From the NCBI RefSeq assembly GCF_000803645.1, contig NZ_CP009122.1, positions 534,501 through 598,500 on the forward strand: 64,000 bases of DNA, written 5' to 3'. Positions 1 to 8,058 of the stretch are shown here, one piece after another. Source of the stretch: Sphingopyxis fribergensis (GTDB lineage Bacteria; Pseudomonadota; Alphaproteobacteria; Sphingomonadales; Sphingomonadaceae). The notes under the pieces were generated by a model that did no database searches, was not told the DNA's origin, and was given only the letters and a program-made list of their open reading frames with translations. Each line of letters begins with the position of its first letter. Position 1 is the stretch's first letter. Made by a program: the position numbers and the translations under genes.

Positions 1-2
1 TG

Positions 3-239
3 CGCCTTCTGATCGAGCGTATCGAGCGCCTGAAAGAGGAGCAAAAAGGCATCGGCGAAGATATCCGCGATACCTTCAACGAGGGCAAGTCGCAGGGCTA
101 CGACACCAAGATGATGCGCAAGGCTATCAAGCTGCGCAGCATGTCGCCGCAGGACCGAGCGGAAGCCGACGCCATCTTGCAGGCCTATTGCTGCGCGCTG
201 GGCATCCAGATCGAATTGCCGCTCGGCGTGGCGGCCTGA
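3..239 (+). CDS. GapR/DUF2312-like DNA-binding protein, 5' truncated
   Basis: The open frame enters from the left edge and ends at TGA 237-239. The visible 78 residues start with a charged helix (IERIERLKEEQKGIGEDI), continue through GKSQGYDTKMMRKAIKLR and end in an EADAILQAY helix, which is the DUF2312/GapR pattern. GapR proteins bind AT-rich, overtwisted DNA in alphaproteobacteria and aid replication and segregation; phages often carry copies. It lies next to a GcrA-like gene and phage replication genes. The start is outside the window, so length is unknown. The family call is from recognition of the pattern. Confidence 0.8.
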   Translation, partial: RLLIERIERLKEEQKGIGEDIRDTFNEGKSQGYDTKMMRKAIKLRSMSPQDRAEADAILQAYCCALGIQIELPLGVAA

Positions 240-241
240 TC

Positions 242-427
242 ATGGCCGCCCGCCACTCAACCCCAACGCCAAAACCGTGGAGCGCCGACGAAACCGATCG
301 GCTCGCGGACCTGATCGCGGATGGCTTCTCATTCGGCGGCGCGTCCAGAACTCTCGGCTGCACCCGCAATAGTTGTGTGAGCCGCTTCCGCCTCATCTCT
401 CAGCAATATGGGTGGCAGGCCGCATGA
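242..427 (+). CDS. Small GcrA-like helix-turn-helix protein
   Basis: A 61-residue protein. After a short disordered head it reads WSADETDRLADLIADGFSF then a second helical block GGASRTLGCTRNSCVSRFR, the arrangement of a Myb/GcrA-type HTH (tryptophan-anchored first helix, then a recognition helix rich in T/R/N). GcrA is an alphaproteobacterial sigma70 cofactor. ATG 242 is chosen because it follows the GapR-like stop by two bases; an upstream in-frame GTG/TTG would overlap that gene. The stop overlaps the next start (ATGA). A transcriptional role is inferred; it could regulate phage structural genes. Confidence 0.6.
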   Translation: MAARHSTPTPKPWSADETDRLADLIADGFSFGGASRTLGCTRNSCVSRFRLISQQYGWQAA

Positions 428-792
428 TGACTTTGCCCTGGCCACACCCAATGACATTCCCGAACGCCAAGCGGCGCCTGCACTGGTCGAAATACCAGCC
501 GCATTGCAACCGCGCGCGCGGAGAGGCCCGACTGGTCACGCGCGGATGGATGAACGCGAACCCGGCTCAGCGGCCCGACGCGAATGCACCCCTTTCGCTG
601 CGCGTCACCTTCCAACCGCCGAACCGGATTCGCCGCGACGATGACGGAATGATCGGCGCGTTCAAGCATCTCAGAGATGGGATCGCCGACGCGCTCGGCA
701 TGGATGATCGCCTGTTCCGGCCCGAATATCACTTCGCCGAGCCTCTGAAGCCCGGTGCGGTGATCGTCGAAATTATCGGAGGCGCAGCATGA
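424..792 (+). CDS. RusA-like Holliday junction resolvase
   Basis: 122 residues. The stretch RRDDDGMIGAFKHLRDGIADALGMDDRLF matches in layout the RusA signature: acidic residues, a helix ending in DGIADAL, then a DD pair that coordinates metal. RusA enzymes are dimeric nucleases resolving four-way junctions; phage copies process recombination intermediates or branched DNA before packaging. ATG 424 overlaps the previous stop by four bases (ATGA), which fixes the start. The stop overlaps the next gene in the same way. The fold is recognised from motif layout only. Confidence 0.65.
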   Translation: MMTLPWPHPMTFPNAKRRLHWSKYQPHCNRARGEARLVTRGWMNANPAQRPDANAPLSLRVTFQPPNRIRRDDDGMIGAFKHLRDGIADALGMDDRLFRPEYHFAEPLKPGAVIVEIIGGAA

Positions 793-1262
793 CGACTTGC
801 CGGACATGCTCAATCCCGCTTGGGCGCGGGAACAAGACGGGTTACTGCCGCCGACACGTCGCCGCGTATAACCTGGCGCAGCCGCACATCAAAGAACGCC
901 AGCGCGCCGGCATCCGCCGCAAGCACGCGACCGATCCTGTCTTTCTCGATGGCCTGCGCCGCCGCGCGCGTGCCCTCGGCGACGATCCGGTCATCAACGC
1001 CAAGCGGACGCAGCATTTCAAGGAAGGTCGCTTCTGGGAGCTGGGCAGCATCGCCTCGCGCGCGCCTGACGTGCGAGCGAGGGCTGGGAAGGCGAGCAGC
1101 GCCACAAAGCTGGCATGGTGCCCGCCGCATTTGCGTGCCGACTATTTGCACCTTGTCCGCGCCAAGCGGTTCCCGGCGGCCGAGGCGCGAACGCTGATCG
1201 AAGATCAGAATGAGGTCGAGATGCGCCGGTGGCGCTTAAGCATAGGAGCGGCCGCTGCGTGA
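789..1262 (+). CDS. Phage hypothetical protein with Cys/His metal-binding head
   Basis: 157 residues, start overlapping the RusA-like stop (ATGA). The N-terminus has CRTC at residues 4-7 and CRRH near 20-23, a likely zinc knuckle. The middle is arginine-rich and predicted helical (RARALGDDPVINAKRTQHF), and the C-terminal third (ADYLHLVRAKRFPAAEARTL) looks like a short helical DNA-binding segment. This layout is common in small phage nucleic-acid-binding proteins near replication genes. No specific function can be assigned. Confidence 0.55.
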   Translation: MTTCRTCSIPLGRGNKTGYCRRHVAAYNLAQPHIKERQRAGIRRKHATDPVFLDGLRRRARALGDDPVINAKRTQHFKEGRFWELGSIASRAPDVRARAGKASSATKLAWCPPHLRADYLHLVRAKRFPAAEARTLIEDQNEVEMRRWRLSIGAAAA

Positions 1263-2122
1263 GTGGGTTTGCCGTCCTCTACCGCGAAGCGACTGACCAC
1301 CCGCTGTTTGCGGGAGATAGCTCGCGCTTTGGCGCGTGGGCCTGGCTCGTCCTGAAGGCATGCTGGAAGCCGACAAAATTCAACGTGTCCGGATCGACGA
1401 TGACGATCCAGCGCGGGCAGCTTTGCGTGTCCCGGTCGCAGCTCGCAACCGCATGGGGATGGTCGCAAAGCGCCGTCGAGCGGTTTTTGACCCGGTTGCA
1501 AACCGAACAGATGATCGGACGGGCTACCGGACAGGGGCGCTCGATCATAACCATATGTAATTACGAGAAATATCAGGATATCGCCGAGGACACCGGACAG
1601 GAAACCGGACAACCATCCGGACAGCGATCGGACAGCGATCGGACAACTAAAGAACAAGGGAACCATATAACCATAGAGGAAGAAGCTAAAGCTTCTCCCT
1701 CTACCGCGCGTGCCGCGCGCCGGAAAAAGGCTGAGCCTTTCGTTCGTCCCGATTGGATACCGGCAGAGCCGTGGACTGGTTACGTCGCAATGCGGGTCAA
1801 GATCCGAAAACCGATGACCGATGAGGCGAAATACCTCGCCGTCGGCAAGCTGGCGAAGCTTGCCAAGGACGGCCACCCTCCCGGCGACGTCCTGAACCAG
1901 TCGATTTTCAATAGTTACCAAGGACTCTTCGAAATCAAGGATCAGGGAAATGGCCAGTCAGCCCAGCCTTTCAGGAAACCAACAACCCTCGACGCCATGC
2001 AACGAGCCCTCGAGCTTACTGGCGGCACGGAGGGATGCGACGCCCCTCGATCGCCAAGCGGCAATTGGGGAGCTAACTCGCTGCCTGACCCTGTGCGCGC
2101 CATCGGGCATGTCGGGCGATGA
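1259..2122 (+). CDS. Phage replication protein with N-terminal winged-helix-like domain
   Basis: 287 residues from GTG 1259, which overlaps the preceding TGA (GTGA). The N-terminal part (about residues 5-110) resembles phage replisome-organiser/DnaD-type winged helices: FAVLYREATDHPLF, then TMTIQRGQLCVSRSQLA and WGWSQSAVERFLTRLQ, then GRSIITICNYEKYQ. A polar linker follows, with repeated TGQ/SGQ/SD, and a C-terminal helical domain. Family knowledge suggests origin binding or helicase loading. The last 173 bases also encode the start of the next gene in another frame. Confidence 0.6.
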   Translation: MSGFAVLYREATDHPLFAGDSSRFGAWAWLVLKACWKPTKFNVSGSTMTIQRGQLCVSRSQLATAWGWSQSAVERFLTRLQTEQMIGRATGQGRSIITICNYEKYQDIAEDTGQETGQPSGQRSDSDRTTKEQGNHITIEEEAKASPSTARAARRKKAEPFVRPDWIPAEPWTGYVAMRVKIRKPMTDEAKYLAVGKLAKLAKDGHPPGDVLNQSIFNSYQGLFEIKDQGNGQSAQPFRKPTTLDAMQRALELTGGTEGCDAPRSPSGNWGANSLPDPVRAIGHVGR

Positions 2123-2441
2123 GCGGGCGCTGTGGCTCTCGGCGGCATGGGCGGAAGTCCGCGACATTCCCGCGCGGCCGTTTGTCGATGCCTGCACCAC
2201 CGCCCGCCGCATCGTCGAGCACCCCGCCAAGCTGGTCCCGACCATCGTCCGCGAAAGCCAGGAAGTCGCTGACATCTTCCGCCGCCGCCTCGCCCGCGAG
2301 GAAGCCGCATGGGCCAACCGCAGCGCACCGCGGCTCGCGCGCCCCGACGATCGCCGCCGGCCTGACGAAAGCGCCGAGGTCGGTTCGATGATGTCGGAGC
2401 TTATCGAGAAACTGAAAGGGCAAGCCGATGACCTTCCGTGA
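1950..2441 (+). CDS. Phage hypothetical protein, possible replication accessory factor
   Basis: 163 residues from ATG 1950, with AGGGA just before it; a shorter start at ATG 2109 would leave 110 residues. The conserved-looking core is LTRCLTLCAPSGMSGDERAL followed by WAEVRDIPARPFVDACTTAR. Such small helical proteins commonly sit after the replisome organiser in sphingomonad and caulobacter phages. If the long start is right, it shares 173 bases with the upstream gene in a different frame. Function not recognised. Confidence 0.5.
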   Translation: MASQPSLSGNQQPSTPCNEPSSLLAARRDATPLDRQAAIGELTRCLTLCAPSGMSGDERALWLSAAWAEVRDIPARPFVDACTTARRIVEHPAKLVPTIVRESQEVADIFRRRLAREEAAWANRSAPRLARPDDRRRPDESAEVGSMMSELIEKLKGQADDLP

Positions 2442-2598
2442 CAACCCCGGCGCCCGCCCTGTCGAGCCCGATACCGAGATACGCGTCCGCTACCGCAACG
2501 GCGAGGTCACCGAATTCCGCCCAGCAAAGTGGTGGAGCAACTGGCGGCGCAGCGATGACGCGTTTGCGATCGATCAATGGGAGGAAAAGGCAGCATGA
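2428..2598 (+). CDS. Small basic phage protein (56 residues)
   Basis: ATG 2428 lies inside the end of the previous gene and TGA 2596-2598 overlaps the next ATG at 2595. The product begins MTFRDNPGARPVEPD and contains a beta-like core (TEIRVRYRNGEVTEF) followed by a tryptophan-rich segment (AKWWSNWRRSDDAF). The tight overlaps on both sides and sensible composition support a real gene despite its size. Function unknown. Confidence 0.6.
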   Translation: MTFRDNPGARPVEPDTEIRVRYRNGEVTEFRPAKWWSNWRRSDDAFAIDQWEEKAA

Positions 2599-2897
2599 AA
2601 ACCTATGACGCCCAAGAGATCATCGAACTGATCGCGTCGCGCGCCACCGCGTTCGGTCAACAGGCCGGTGTCGGCGCGATGGAAACCGCTGGCGGGATCA
2701 TCGGCTACCTCGCCGAGAACCCGCGCGACCTTGAACCTTTCATCAACGGCGGCATCTTCGAACTGCCCGCCGATTGGTTCCAGCGGCACAGCCTGACATG
2801 GCACGACAGCAAGGGGATAGTCCGCAATCCCGCCGACGTGCGCCGCGCGAAACAGGTTCGCGACCTGCTCAAGCCGGGAGCGCCGGCCAATGGCTGA
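2595..2897 (+). CDS. Phage hypothetical protein
   Basis: 100 residues from ATG 2595 (overlapping the previous stop), preceded by GGAGGAAAAGG, a strong ribosome-binding site. The sequence is mixed alpha/beta with AQEIIELIASRATAFGQQAG then METAGGIIGYLAENP and a C-terminal basic helix (ADVRRAKQVRDLLKPG). It belongs to the chain of overlapping early genes. No family recognised. Confidence 0.55.
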   Translation: MKTYDAQEIIELIASRATAFGQQAGVGAMETAGGIIGYLAENPRDLEPFINGGIFELPADWFQRHSLTWHDSKGIVRNPADVRRAKQVRDLLKPGAPANG

Positions 2898-3138
2898 TCT
2901 CACCGTCTCCGCCCACGCCGTGCTTCGCTACAGACAACGCGTCCGCAACGTCGATGACGCAGAAGCCGAACGCGCCCTGACGACCCGCGCCTTCCACTGC
3001 GCCGCTCATCTCGGACGCTGCTCGGTCATCCTGCCGTCCGGCCACCGCGCCATCGTCCAAGATCATACCGTCGTCACCGTCCTCCCGCTCGGCGGCCATG
3101 CCTTCCACGGGGAATATTTCGAAAAGGGACCGAAATGA
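2890..3138 (+). CDS. Small phage protein, AHAVLRYRQR type
   Basis: 82 residues. It opens MADLTVSAHAVLRYRQRV and contains VILPSGHRAIVQDHTVVTVL, reminiscent of short BrnT/DUF4258-like barrels in which a histidine and arginine near the N-terminus precede a beta meander. A toxin-like RNase role is possible but there is no antitoxin partner next to it, so it is left unassigned. Overlaps the previous gene by eight bases and the next by four. Confidence 0.5.
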   Translation: MADLTVSAHAVLRYRQRVRNVDDAEAERALTTRAFHCAAHLGRCSVILPSGHRAIVQDHTVVTVLPLGGHAFHGEYFEKGPK

Positions 3139-3437
3139 ACGCGCCTGCAATTCTTGACCGCGCCGCTTCCGTGCTCACGGCGACGCTGCGCCACCACGGC
3201 GTGGAGATGCACCCGGACGATATTCGCGGATTGGCGACGGACGCATTTGCGCTCGCGCCGATCAACTGGCGCTTCGACCTCTCGCGGATGCCTATTGACC
3301 GCTTCGACGGCCGCGAGATGCTTCTTTATGCGGGCTATGTCGTCCTCTGCTCATGGTGCGACGGCTGGCGCGATCCCGTTGGCCGCCCTGTTCAGAACGC
3401 TACCCATTGGGCTGATGTTGAGGGGCCGGGGGCGTGA
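3135..3437 (+). CDS. Phage hypothetical protein
   Basis: 100 residues, ATG overlapping the previous stop. It carries a helical head (AILDRAASVLTATLRHHGVE) and a tryptophan/cysteine-containing tail (YVVLCSWCDGWRDPVG). The stop at 3435-3437 overlaps the GTG start of the DUF4031 gene. No recognisable domain. Confidence 0.5.
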   Translation: MNAPAILDRAASVLTATLRHHGVEMHPDDIRGLATDAFALAPINWRFDLSRMPIDRFDGREMLLYAGYVVLCSWCDGWRDPVGRPVQNATHWADVEGPGA

Positions 3438-3805
3438 GCGTTTATGTCGACGACGTGCGCCATGGGTTCGGCAATATGGTCATGTGCCACCTGTGGGCCG
3501 ATACGCTTGATGAGCTGCTCGCCATGGTCGACAAGATCGGCGTGCAGCGGAAATGGATTCAGGGCCACCCGACGCTCAGCTTCGGCAAGCACCGCAAAGC
3601 GTCATGGGTCCACTTCGACATCGCGCTGAGCAAGAAGGCGATGGCCATAAAGGCGGGCGCCATCCTGACCGATCGGTTCGGCCCGGTCGAACATACATCG
3701 CGGCTCGATATCGCATCGGGCGAACCGGCTCTCGTCGAGCGGGGAAACCGGATGCTGGCGATGGTCGCAAATTGCCGTGCGATGAGGGAGGCGGCGAGCG
3801 CATGA
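3434..3805 (+). CDS. DUF4031 domain protein
   Basis: 123 residues from GTG 3434. The sequence follows the DUF4031 pattern: SVYVDDVRHGFGNMVMCHL, then ADTLDELLAMVDKIGV, then HFDIALSKKAMAIKAGA. DUF4031 proteins are small phage and bacterial proteins of unknown biochemical role, often next to phage replication or nucleotide-handling genes. The C-terminal 40 residues extend beyond the usual domain. Confidence 0.75.
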   Translation: MSVYVDDVRHGFGNMVMCHLWADTLDELLAMVDKIGVQRKWIQGHPTLSFGKHRKASWVHFDIALSKKAMAIKAGAILTDRFGPVEHTSRLDIASGEPALVERGNRMLAMVANCRAMREAASA

Positions 3806-4428
3806 CCCGCCCCTATCCGCCCCGCAACATGATCGACGTCGTTGAGTATATGGCCTTCTACCGCTTCGAACCGAGCGAGGAATTGCACGACTGGATAATG
3901 GACACCTTCATCAAAGGCGACGGCCCACTGATCAACGAAGAGCATCAACACCTCGCCGACGCGCATATCGGTGTCCTCTGGACCAACTGCGACAACAGCC
4001 GGAACATGCGGAGCGTGATTGGCCAGGCTGAATTGATGCCGCCTATGGCGATGGGCAAATGGCAGCGCGCCCGCGCCGTCCAGCAAATCGAGGAATGGTT
4101 CGACGGGATGCCCGACTTCCTGCTGACCTTCTCGGCGCCGGCTGCGGAGGGAATGAACGATGCCACCTTCTGCGCTCTGATAGAGCATGAGCTTTATCAT
4201 TGCGGTCAGGCCCGAGACGAGTTCGGGATGCCGAAGTTCAAGAAGGATGGGATGCCATCGTTCGCGATCCGCGGGCACGACGTGGAAGAGTTCGTCGGCG
4301 TCGTCCGGCGATATGGTGCCGAGGCTGCTGGCGTTCAGCCGATGATTGACGCCGCCAATGCGAAGCCGCTGATCGATGGCGCTGACATCGACGGCATCTG
4401 TGGCACTTGCCTTCGGGCGGCAGCATGA
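3802..4428 (+). CDS. Putative phage metallopeptidase (HExxH)
   Basis: 208 residues from ATG 3802 (ATGA overlap with the DUF4031 stop). A zinc-binding HELYH motif is at residues 129-133 in the context CALIEHELYHCGQARDEFG; this fits the putative phage metallopeptidase family found near terminase genes. A second histidine in RGHDVEEFVGVVRRYG could complete the site. A CGTC pair lies near the C-terminus. Family members are uncharacterised; a role in host take-over or head maturation is only a guess. Confidence 0.7.
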   Translation: MTRPYPPRNMIDVVEYMAFYRFEPSEELHDWIMDTFIKGDGPLINEEHQHLADAHIGVLWTNCDNSRNMRSVIGQAELMPPMAMGKWQRARAVQQIEEWFDGMPDFLLTFSAPAAEGMNDATFCALIEHELYHCGQARDEFGMPKFKKDGMPSFAIRGHDVEEFVGVVRRYGAEAAGVQPMIDAANAKPLIDGADIDGICGTCLRAAA

Positions 4429-4442
4429 CGGAAGCATGACCA

Positions 4443-4940
4443 ATGGCCGCTAAGAAACCATCGCTGCCCGATGACGTGAAGAGGTTCATTATCAATGGCT
4501 TGGCCGCTTTCGACACGCCGAGCCAAGTTTCGGCGGCTGTCATGGAGGAATTCGGCCTCGATGTTGCGCGCCAAGTTGTGGAGGCGCATGACCCCACGAA
4601 ATTCGCTGGCCGCAACCTTGCGCCGAAATGGCGGGAGATGTTCGAGGCGTCGCGCACTGGCTTCATCGAAGAGGCGACGCTTGTTCCGATCGCTCATCGC
4701 GGCGTTCGTCTGCGCGCGCTGCAGCGCATGGCCCAGCGCGCCGAAGCAAAAGGCAATCTCCCGCTCGCGGCCCAGCTTCACAAGCAGGCGGCCGAGGAAG
4801 TCGGCAATGCCTATACTAACCGCCGCGAACTGACTGGCAAGAACGGCGGGCCGATTCAAACCGAGGACCGCACCACCGCATCATTGATAGAGGAGGCGAA
4901 ACGCCTTGGTATTGACCCCGCCACGCTCGGCCTCTCCTGA
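4443..4940 (+). CDS. DUF2280 protein, likely small terminase subunit
   Basis: 165 residues. DUF2280 features: LPDDVKRFIINGLAAFDTPS, AVMEEFGLDVARQVVEAHDP, then the basic block WREMFEASRTGF and RGVRLRALQRMAQRA. The N-terminal half is an HTH that would bind the packaging site, the rest a helical oligomerisation region. It sits directly before and overlaps the large terminase by 35 bases, the usual place of TerS. Confidence 0.8.
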   Translation: MAAKKPSLPDDVKRFIINGLAAFDTPSQVSAAVMEEFGLDVARQVVEAHDPTKFAGRNLAPKWREMFEASRTGFIEEATLVPIAHRGVRLRALQRMAQRAEAKGNLPLAAQLHKQAAEEVGNAYTNRRELTGKNGGPIQTEDRTTASLIEEAKRLGIDPATLGLS

Positions 4941-6417
4941 TGATCAGGCCGCCCGTGTCTCGCTGCTGGCGGCGGTCGTTGCGAAGAGGAAACGCGAAGC
5001 ACTTGCCCCCGGCGGCAAGCTGCTCGACTTCACGCGCTGGTTTTTCCCCGAGCGCGAGGGGATGGAGTTCATCGAAGGTCCGCATCACCGCGTCATAGGT
5101 GAGACGCTGGATCGGGTGCTGACCGGCGAGATAACGCGCCTCATCGTCACTATCCCGCCCGGCTATACCAAGACCGAGGCGGCCGTCGTCAACTTCATCG
5201 CCAAGGGCTTCCATATCAACCCGCGCGCGCGGTTCATCCACGCGACATTCTCGGATGATCTTGCCCGCGAGAACAGCGACAAGGTGCTGCAGCTCGTCGG
5301 GCTCGACGGATATCAACAGGTTCGTGCCGTGTCCGTCCGCGTGGACAGCAAGGCCAAGGATCGGTGGAAGACGACCGAGGGCGGGGGAATGCTCGCCAAG
5401 GCGTCTGGCGGCCCGATCACCGGCTTCCGCGCTGGCTATATGGATCGCACCATGTTCACGGGCGCGCTCGTCATCGACGACCCTTTGAAGCCGGACGACG
5501 CCTTCTCGCCGACCAAACGGAAAACCGTGAACCAGCGCGCGACCAATACCTTCCGCTCCCGCCTGGCGCATGACGACGTGCCGATCATCGTCATCATGCA
5601 GCGGCTGCATTCCGACGACTTCGCGGGCCACCTGCTGACCGGCGCCACCGGCGAGAAATGGCACCACCTGAATCTGCCCGTCGTCATCAACAACGCCGAG
5701 GAATACCCTGTCGAGTGGACACACGGCATCCCGATCCAGCACGGTTTGCCTGATGGCCCGCTATGGGAGGACAAGCATAGCGCCGAGGAGATCGAAGTCC
5801 TCAAGGCCGACGCCTACACCTTCGCCAGCCAGTATATGCAGCGGCCCGTGTCGATCGAAGGCGCGCTGTTCGATATGGAGGGCTTCAAATGGTGGAATGA
5901 GCTTCCGCGCATCGAATATTACAGCATCTATGCCGATACCGCGCAGAAGACGGGCGAGCGCAATGACTTCTCGGTTCTACAGCTCTGGGGCAAGGCCGAA
6001 ACCGGGATCTACCTCGTCGATCAGCTTCGCGGGAAGTGGGAGGCGCCGCAGCTTGAACAGATGTCGATCGCCTTCTGGGAAAAGCACAAGGGCAAGCACA
6101 TCCGCGGCTTCAATGTCGAGGATAAGGCTTCCGGCACCGGCTTGATCCAGTCACTGCGCAAGAAAGGCATCCCCGTCGTCGGCATCCCGCGCGACCGCGA
6201 CAAATATACCCGCGGCCTCGATGCGGCGCCATGGGTGGCGACTGGCATGGTGAACCTGCCCGCCAATGAGGAATATACCGTCGCTCTCCGCGCCGAATTG
6301 CAGATGTTCGACGGGCTCGGCACCGGATGGGACGACCAGGTTGATCCGTTGATGGATGCGATCGCGGACATGCTCGCCGAGACGCACGCTCAACAGGGCT
6401 GGATCATGACACGGTAA
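4906..6417 (+). CDS. terL: Phage terminase large subunit
   Basis: 503 residues, the usual TerL length. A Walker A-like loop IPPGYTKTEAA is at residues 84-93 and a Walker B with catalytic acid, ALVIDDP, near 187-193. The C-terminal RNase H-fold nuclease starts at YSIYADTAQKTGERNDF, with further acids in FNVEDKASGTGLI and DDQVDPLMDAIADML. It would power DNA packaging with the upstream DUF2280 protein. The start is TTG 4906, chosen because AGGAGG lies nine bases upstream; TTG 4912 is an alternative. Confidence 0.92.
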   Translation: MVLTPPRSASPDDQAARVSLLAAVVAKRKREALAPGGKLLDFTRWFFPEREGMEFIEGPHHRVIGETLDRVLTGEITRLIVTIPPGYTKTEAAVVNFIAKGFHINPRARFIHATFSDDLARENSDKVLQLVGLDGYQQVRAVSVRVDSKAKDRWKTTEGGGMLAKASGGPITGFRAGYMDRTMFTGALVIDDPLKPDDAFSPTKRKTVNQRATNTFRSRLAHDDVPIIVIMQRLHSDDFAGHLLTGATGEKWHHLNLPVVINNAEEYPVEWTHGIPIQHGLPDGPLWEDKHSAEEIEVLKADAYTFASQYMQRPVSIEGALFDMEGFKWWNELPRIEYYSIYADTAQKTGERNDFSVLQLWGKAETGIYLVDQLRGKWEAPQLEQMSIAFWEKHKGKHIRGFNVEDKASGTGLIQSLRKKGIPVVGIPRDRDKYTRGLDAAPWVATGMVNLPANEEYTVALRAELQMFDGLGTGWDDQVDPLMDAIADMLAETHAQQGWIMTR

Positions 6418-6426
6418 TATTATTGC
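6414..6426. promoter_or_regulatory. Motif GYAAYATTMTTRC, site A (before portal)
   Basis: GTAATATTATTGC, a 13-base near-palindrome at the terminase stop and 31 bases before the portal start. The same motif recurs at 11509, 18876 and 26881. Here TTGCGC at its right end is followed 17 bases on by TAACTA, which could act as a -35/-10 pair. Confidence 0.5.
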
Positions 6427-6457
6427 GCGGTCCCGCAACATCGCGTAACTATGTGCC

Positions 6458-7861
6458 ATGGCGTCGCACAATTCTCTCTTGGCAAACGCATCGGGATTTG
6501 TGCGCGACCGGCTCGCGCGCGCGTTCCCGTGGGCCTATGGCTTCAACACCAAGCACGACTATGCGAAGGACTATGGCTGGCCCGAAGAGCTTGGGTTCGA
6601 CCAGTTCTACCGCCTCTATTCACGCTCTGGTTTGGCGGCTGCCGCAATCGACAAGACGATCGGCAAGACATGGGCGACAATGCCCGCGCTGTGGGAATCG
6701 GAAGCCCCCGCTGATACGCCCGCCGAAAAGGCCATTCGCAAGCACTTCACCAAGCGCAAGATTTGGCGCTCGCTCATGGACGCCGATCGCCGGTCGATGG
6801 TGGGCGAGTATGCCGGGGCTATCATCTTGCTCCGCGATGGCAAGCCACTCGACCAGCCCGTCGCAAGGGTGCGCCCAGGCATCGAGAACGTCGTCGGCAT
6901 CATTCCCGCATGGCAGGGCCAGCTCACCCCGATCGAATGGGATAACGTCCAGACCAGCGAGACCTATGGCGACCCGCTCTATTACCAGTTCGACGAGCAG
7001 GCCGTCGGTAATCCGCAGAACACGGCAAAGAGCCAGATCCGCATCCATCGCGACCGCGTGCTCATCTGGTCGGACGACGGCACGCTGAATTGCAAGTCCG
7101 CGCTTGAACCTGGTTACAACGACGTGGCCGATGCGGAAAAGATCAAGGGCGCCGGCGGGGAAGGTTTCTGGAAGTCGTCGCGCGGGGCCCCGATCATTGA
7201 GGCACCCAAAGGGGTCAGCCCGAGCGACGTTCAGCGCGGCATGGGCACTACGACGCCGAAAGAGACGATCGACAAGCTGAACGAACAGGTCGGCGAATTC
7301 CAGTCCGGCCACGACAATATGCTGATGCTCGGCGGTTTCACGGTGAGCCCGCTGACGATCACCTTGCCGCAGCCCAAGGAATTTTGGGAGCCGTGTGTTC
7401 AGTCGTTCGCCGCTTCGATGGGCATCCCGTTCAAGGAATTGATCGGCAACGTCACCGGCGAGCGCGCCAGCACCGAAGATGCGAAGGGGTGGGCGGAAAC
7501 GTGCATGTCCCGCCGTGAAAACCGCGTCATGCCGATCCTTCAGGACTTCATCGACCGCCTCGTTGCGTGGGGCGTGCTCGATGCAAAGGACTGGGTGATA
7601 GGTTGGACTTCTTTGTTGGAAGCCAGCCCCGACGACAAGCTCGATCGCGCTTCGAAGATGTCGCAGATCAACCAGCAGGCGGGAACTGAACTCGTCTTCC
7701 TGCCCGACGAGATCCGCGAAGAGGCTGGTTACAAGGTCGCCGACGAGGTTGAGGGTTTTGCCGAGTATCTGGCTGAGAAAGAGGCGCGCGCGGCTGAGAT
7801 AGCCGAGGATGGGCCGAGTGAGACGGTGCCGGATGATGAGGCTGGCGAGGTGGCTGAATGA
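6458..7861 (+). CDS. Phage portal protein (DUF1073-like)
   Basis: 467 residues placed directly after TerL. The pattern is that of DUF1073/Mu gp29-like portals: FYRLYSRSGLAAAAIDKTIG near the N-terminus, an alpha/beta clip region, then GGFTVSPLTITLPQPKEFW and MGIPFKELIGNVTGERASTE, followed by a helical stem and an acidic disordered tail. It forms the dodecameric vertex ring for DNA entry and exit. The tail is rich in Glu and Asp, as is common in portals. Confidence 0.85.
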   Translation: MASHNSLLANASGFVRDRLARAFPWAYGFNTKHDYAKDYGWPEELGFDQFYRLYSRSGLAAAAIDKTIGKTWATMPALWESEAPADTPAEKAIRKHFTKRKIWRSLMDADRRSMVGEYAGAIILLRDGKPLDQPVARVRPGIENVVGIIPAWQGQLTPIEWDNVQTSETYGDPLYYQFDEQAVGNPQNTAKSQIRIHRDRVLIWSDDGTLNCKSALEPGYNDVADAEKIKGAGGEGFWKSSRGAPIIEAPKGVSPSDVQRGMGTTTPKETIDKLNEQVGEFQSGHDNMLMLGGFTVSPLTITLPQPKEFWEPCVQSFAASMGIPFKELIGNVTGERASTEDAKGWAETCMSRRENRVMPILQDFIDRLVAWGVLDAKDWVIGWTSLLEASPDDKLDRASKMSQINQQAGTELVFLPDEIREEAGYKVADEVEGFAEYLAEKEARAAEIAEDGPSETVPDDEAGEVAE

Positions 7862-8058
7862 TTTCGTCTAAGCCTAGGGCTCGCGTCAAACAGGGGGCGA
7901 GCGGCGCCGTCGCCCACTTCATCCGTGACGATGGATGGAACCAGTTAGTTCGTTGGAGCGACTTTCCGTCCCTCGTCGCAGCATGGGCGTTCGTGCAGGA
8001 TTTCGCCGCTGGCGGTCACCCCGAATACCCCATCCTTAACCCAAGGGATTTCTCATGA
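7858..8058 (+). CDS. Small hypothetical protein between portal and protease
   Basis: 66 residues, overlapping both neighbours by four bases (ATGA each side). A basic head (SSKPRARVKQGASGAVAHF) is followed by aromatic and tryptophan-containing segments (DDGWNQLVRWSDFPSLVAAW). Its embedding in the head operon suggests a minor head role. No family recognised. Confidence 0.55.
   Translation: MISSKPRARVKQGASGAVAHFIRDDGWNQLVRWSDFPSLVAAWAFVQDFAAGGHPEYPILNPRDFS

Noticed and set aside
6458..7861. Anti-CBASS (Acb1-like) protein
   Set aside because: Portal-like proteins of this family have carried that name, but length, position after TerL and stem-like helices show a portal; the short Acb1 phosphodiesterase motifs are not seen.
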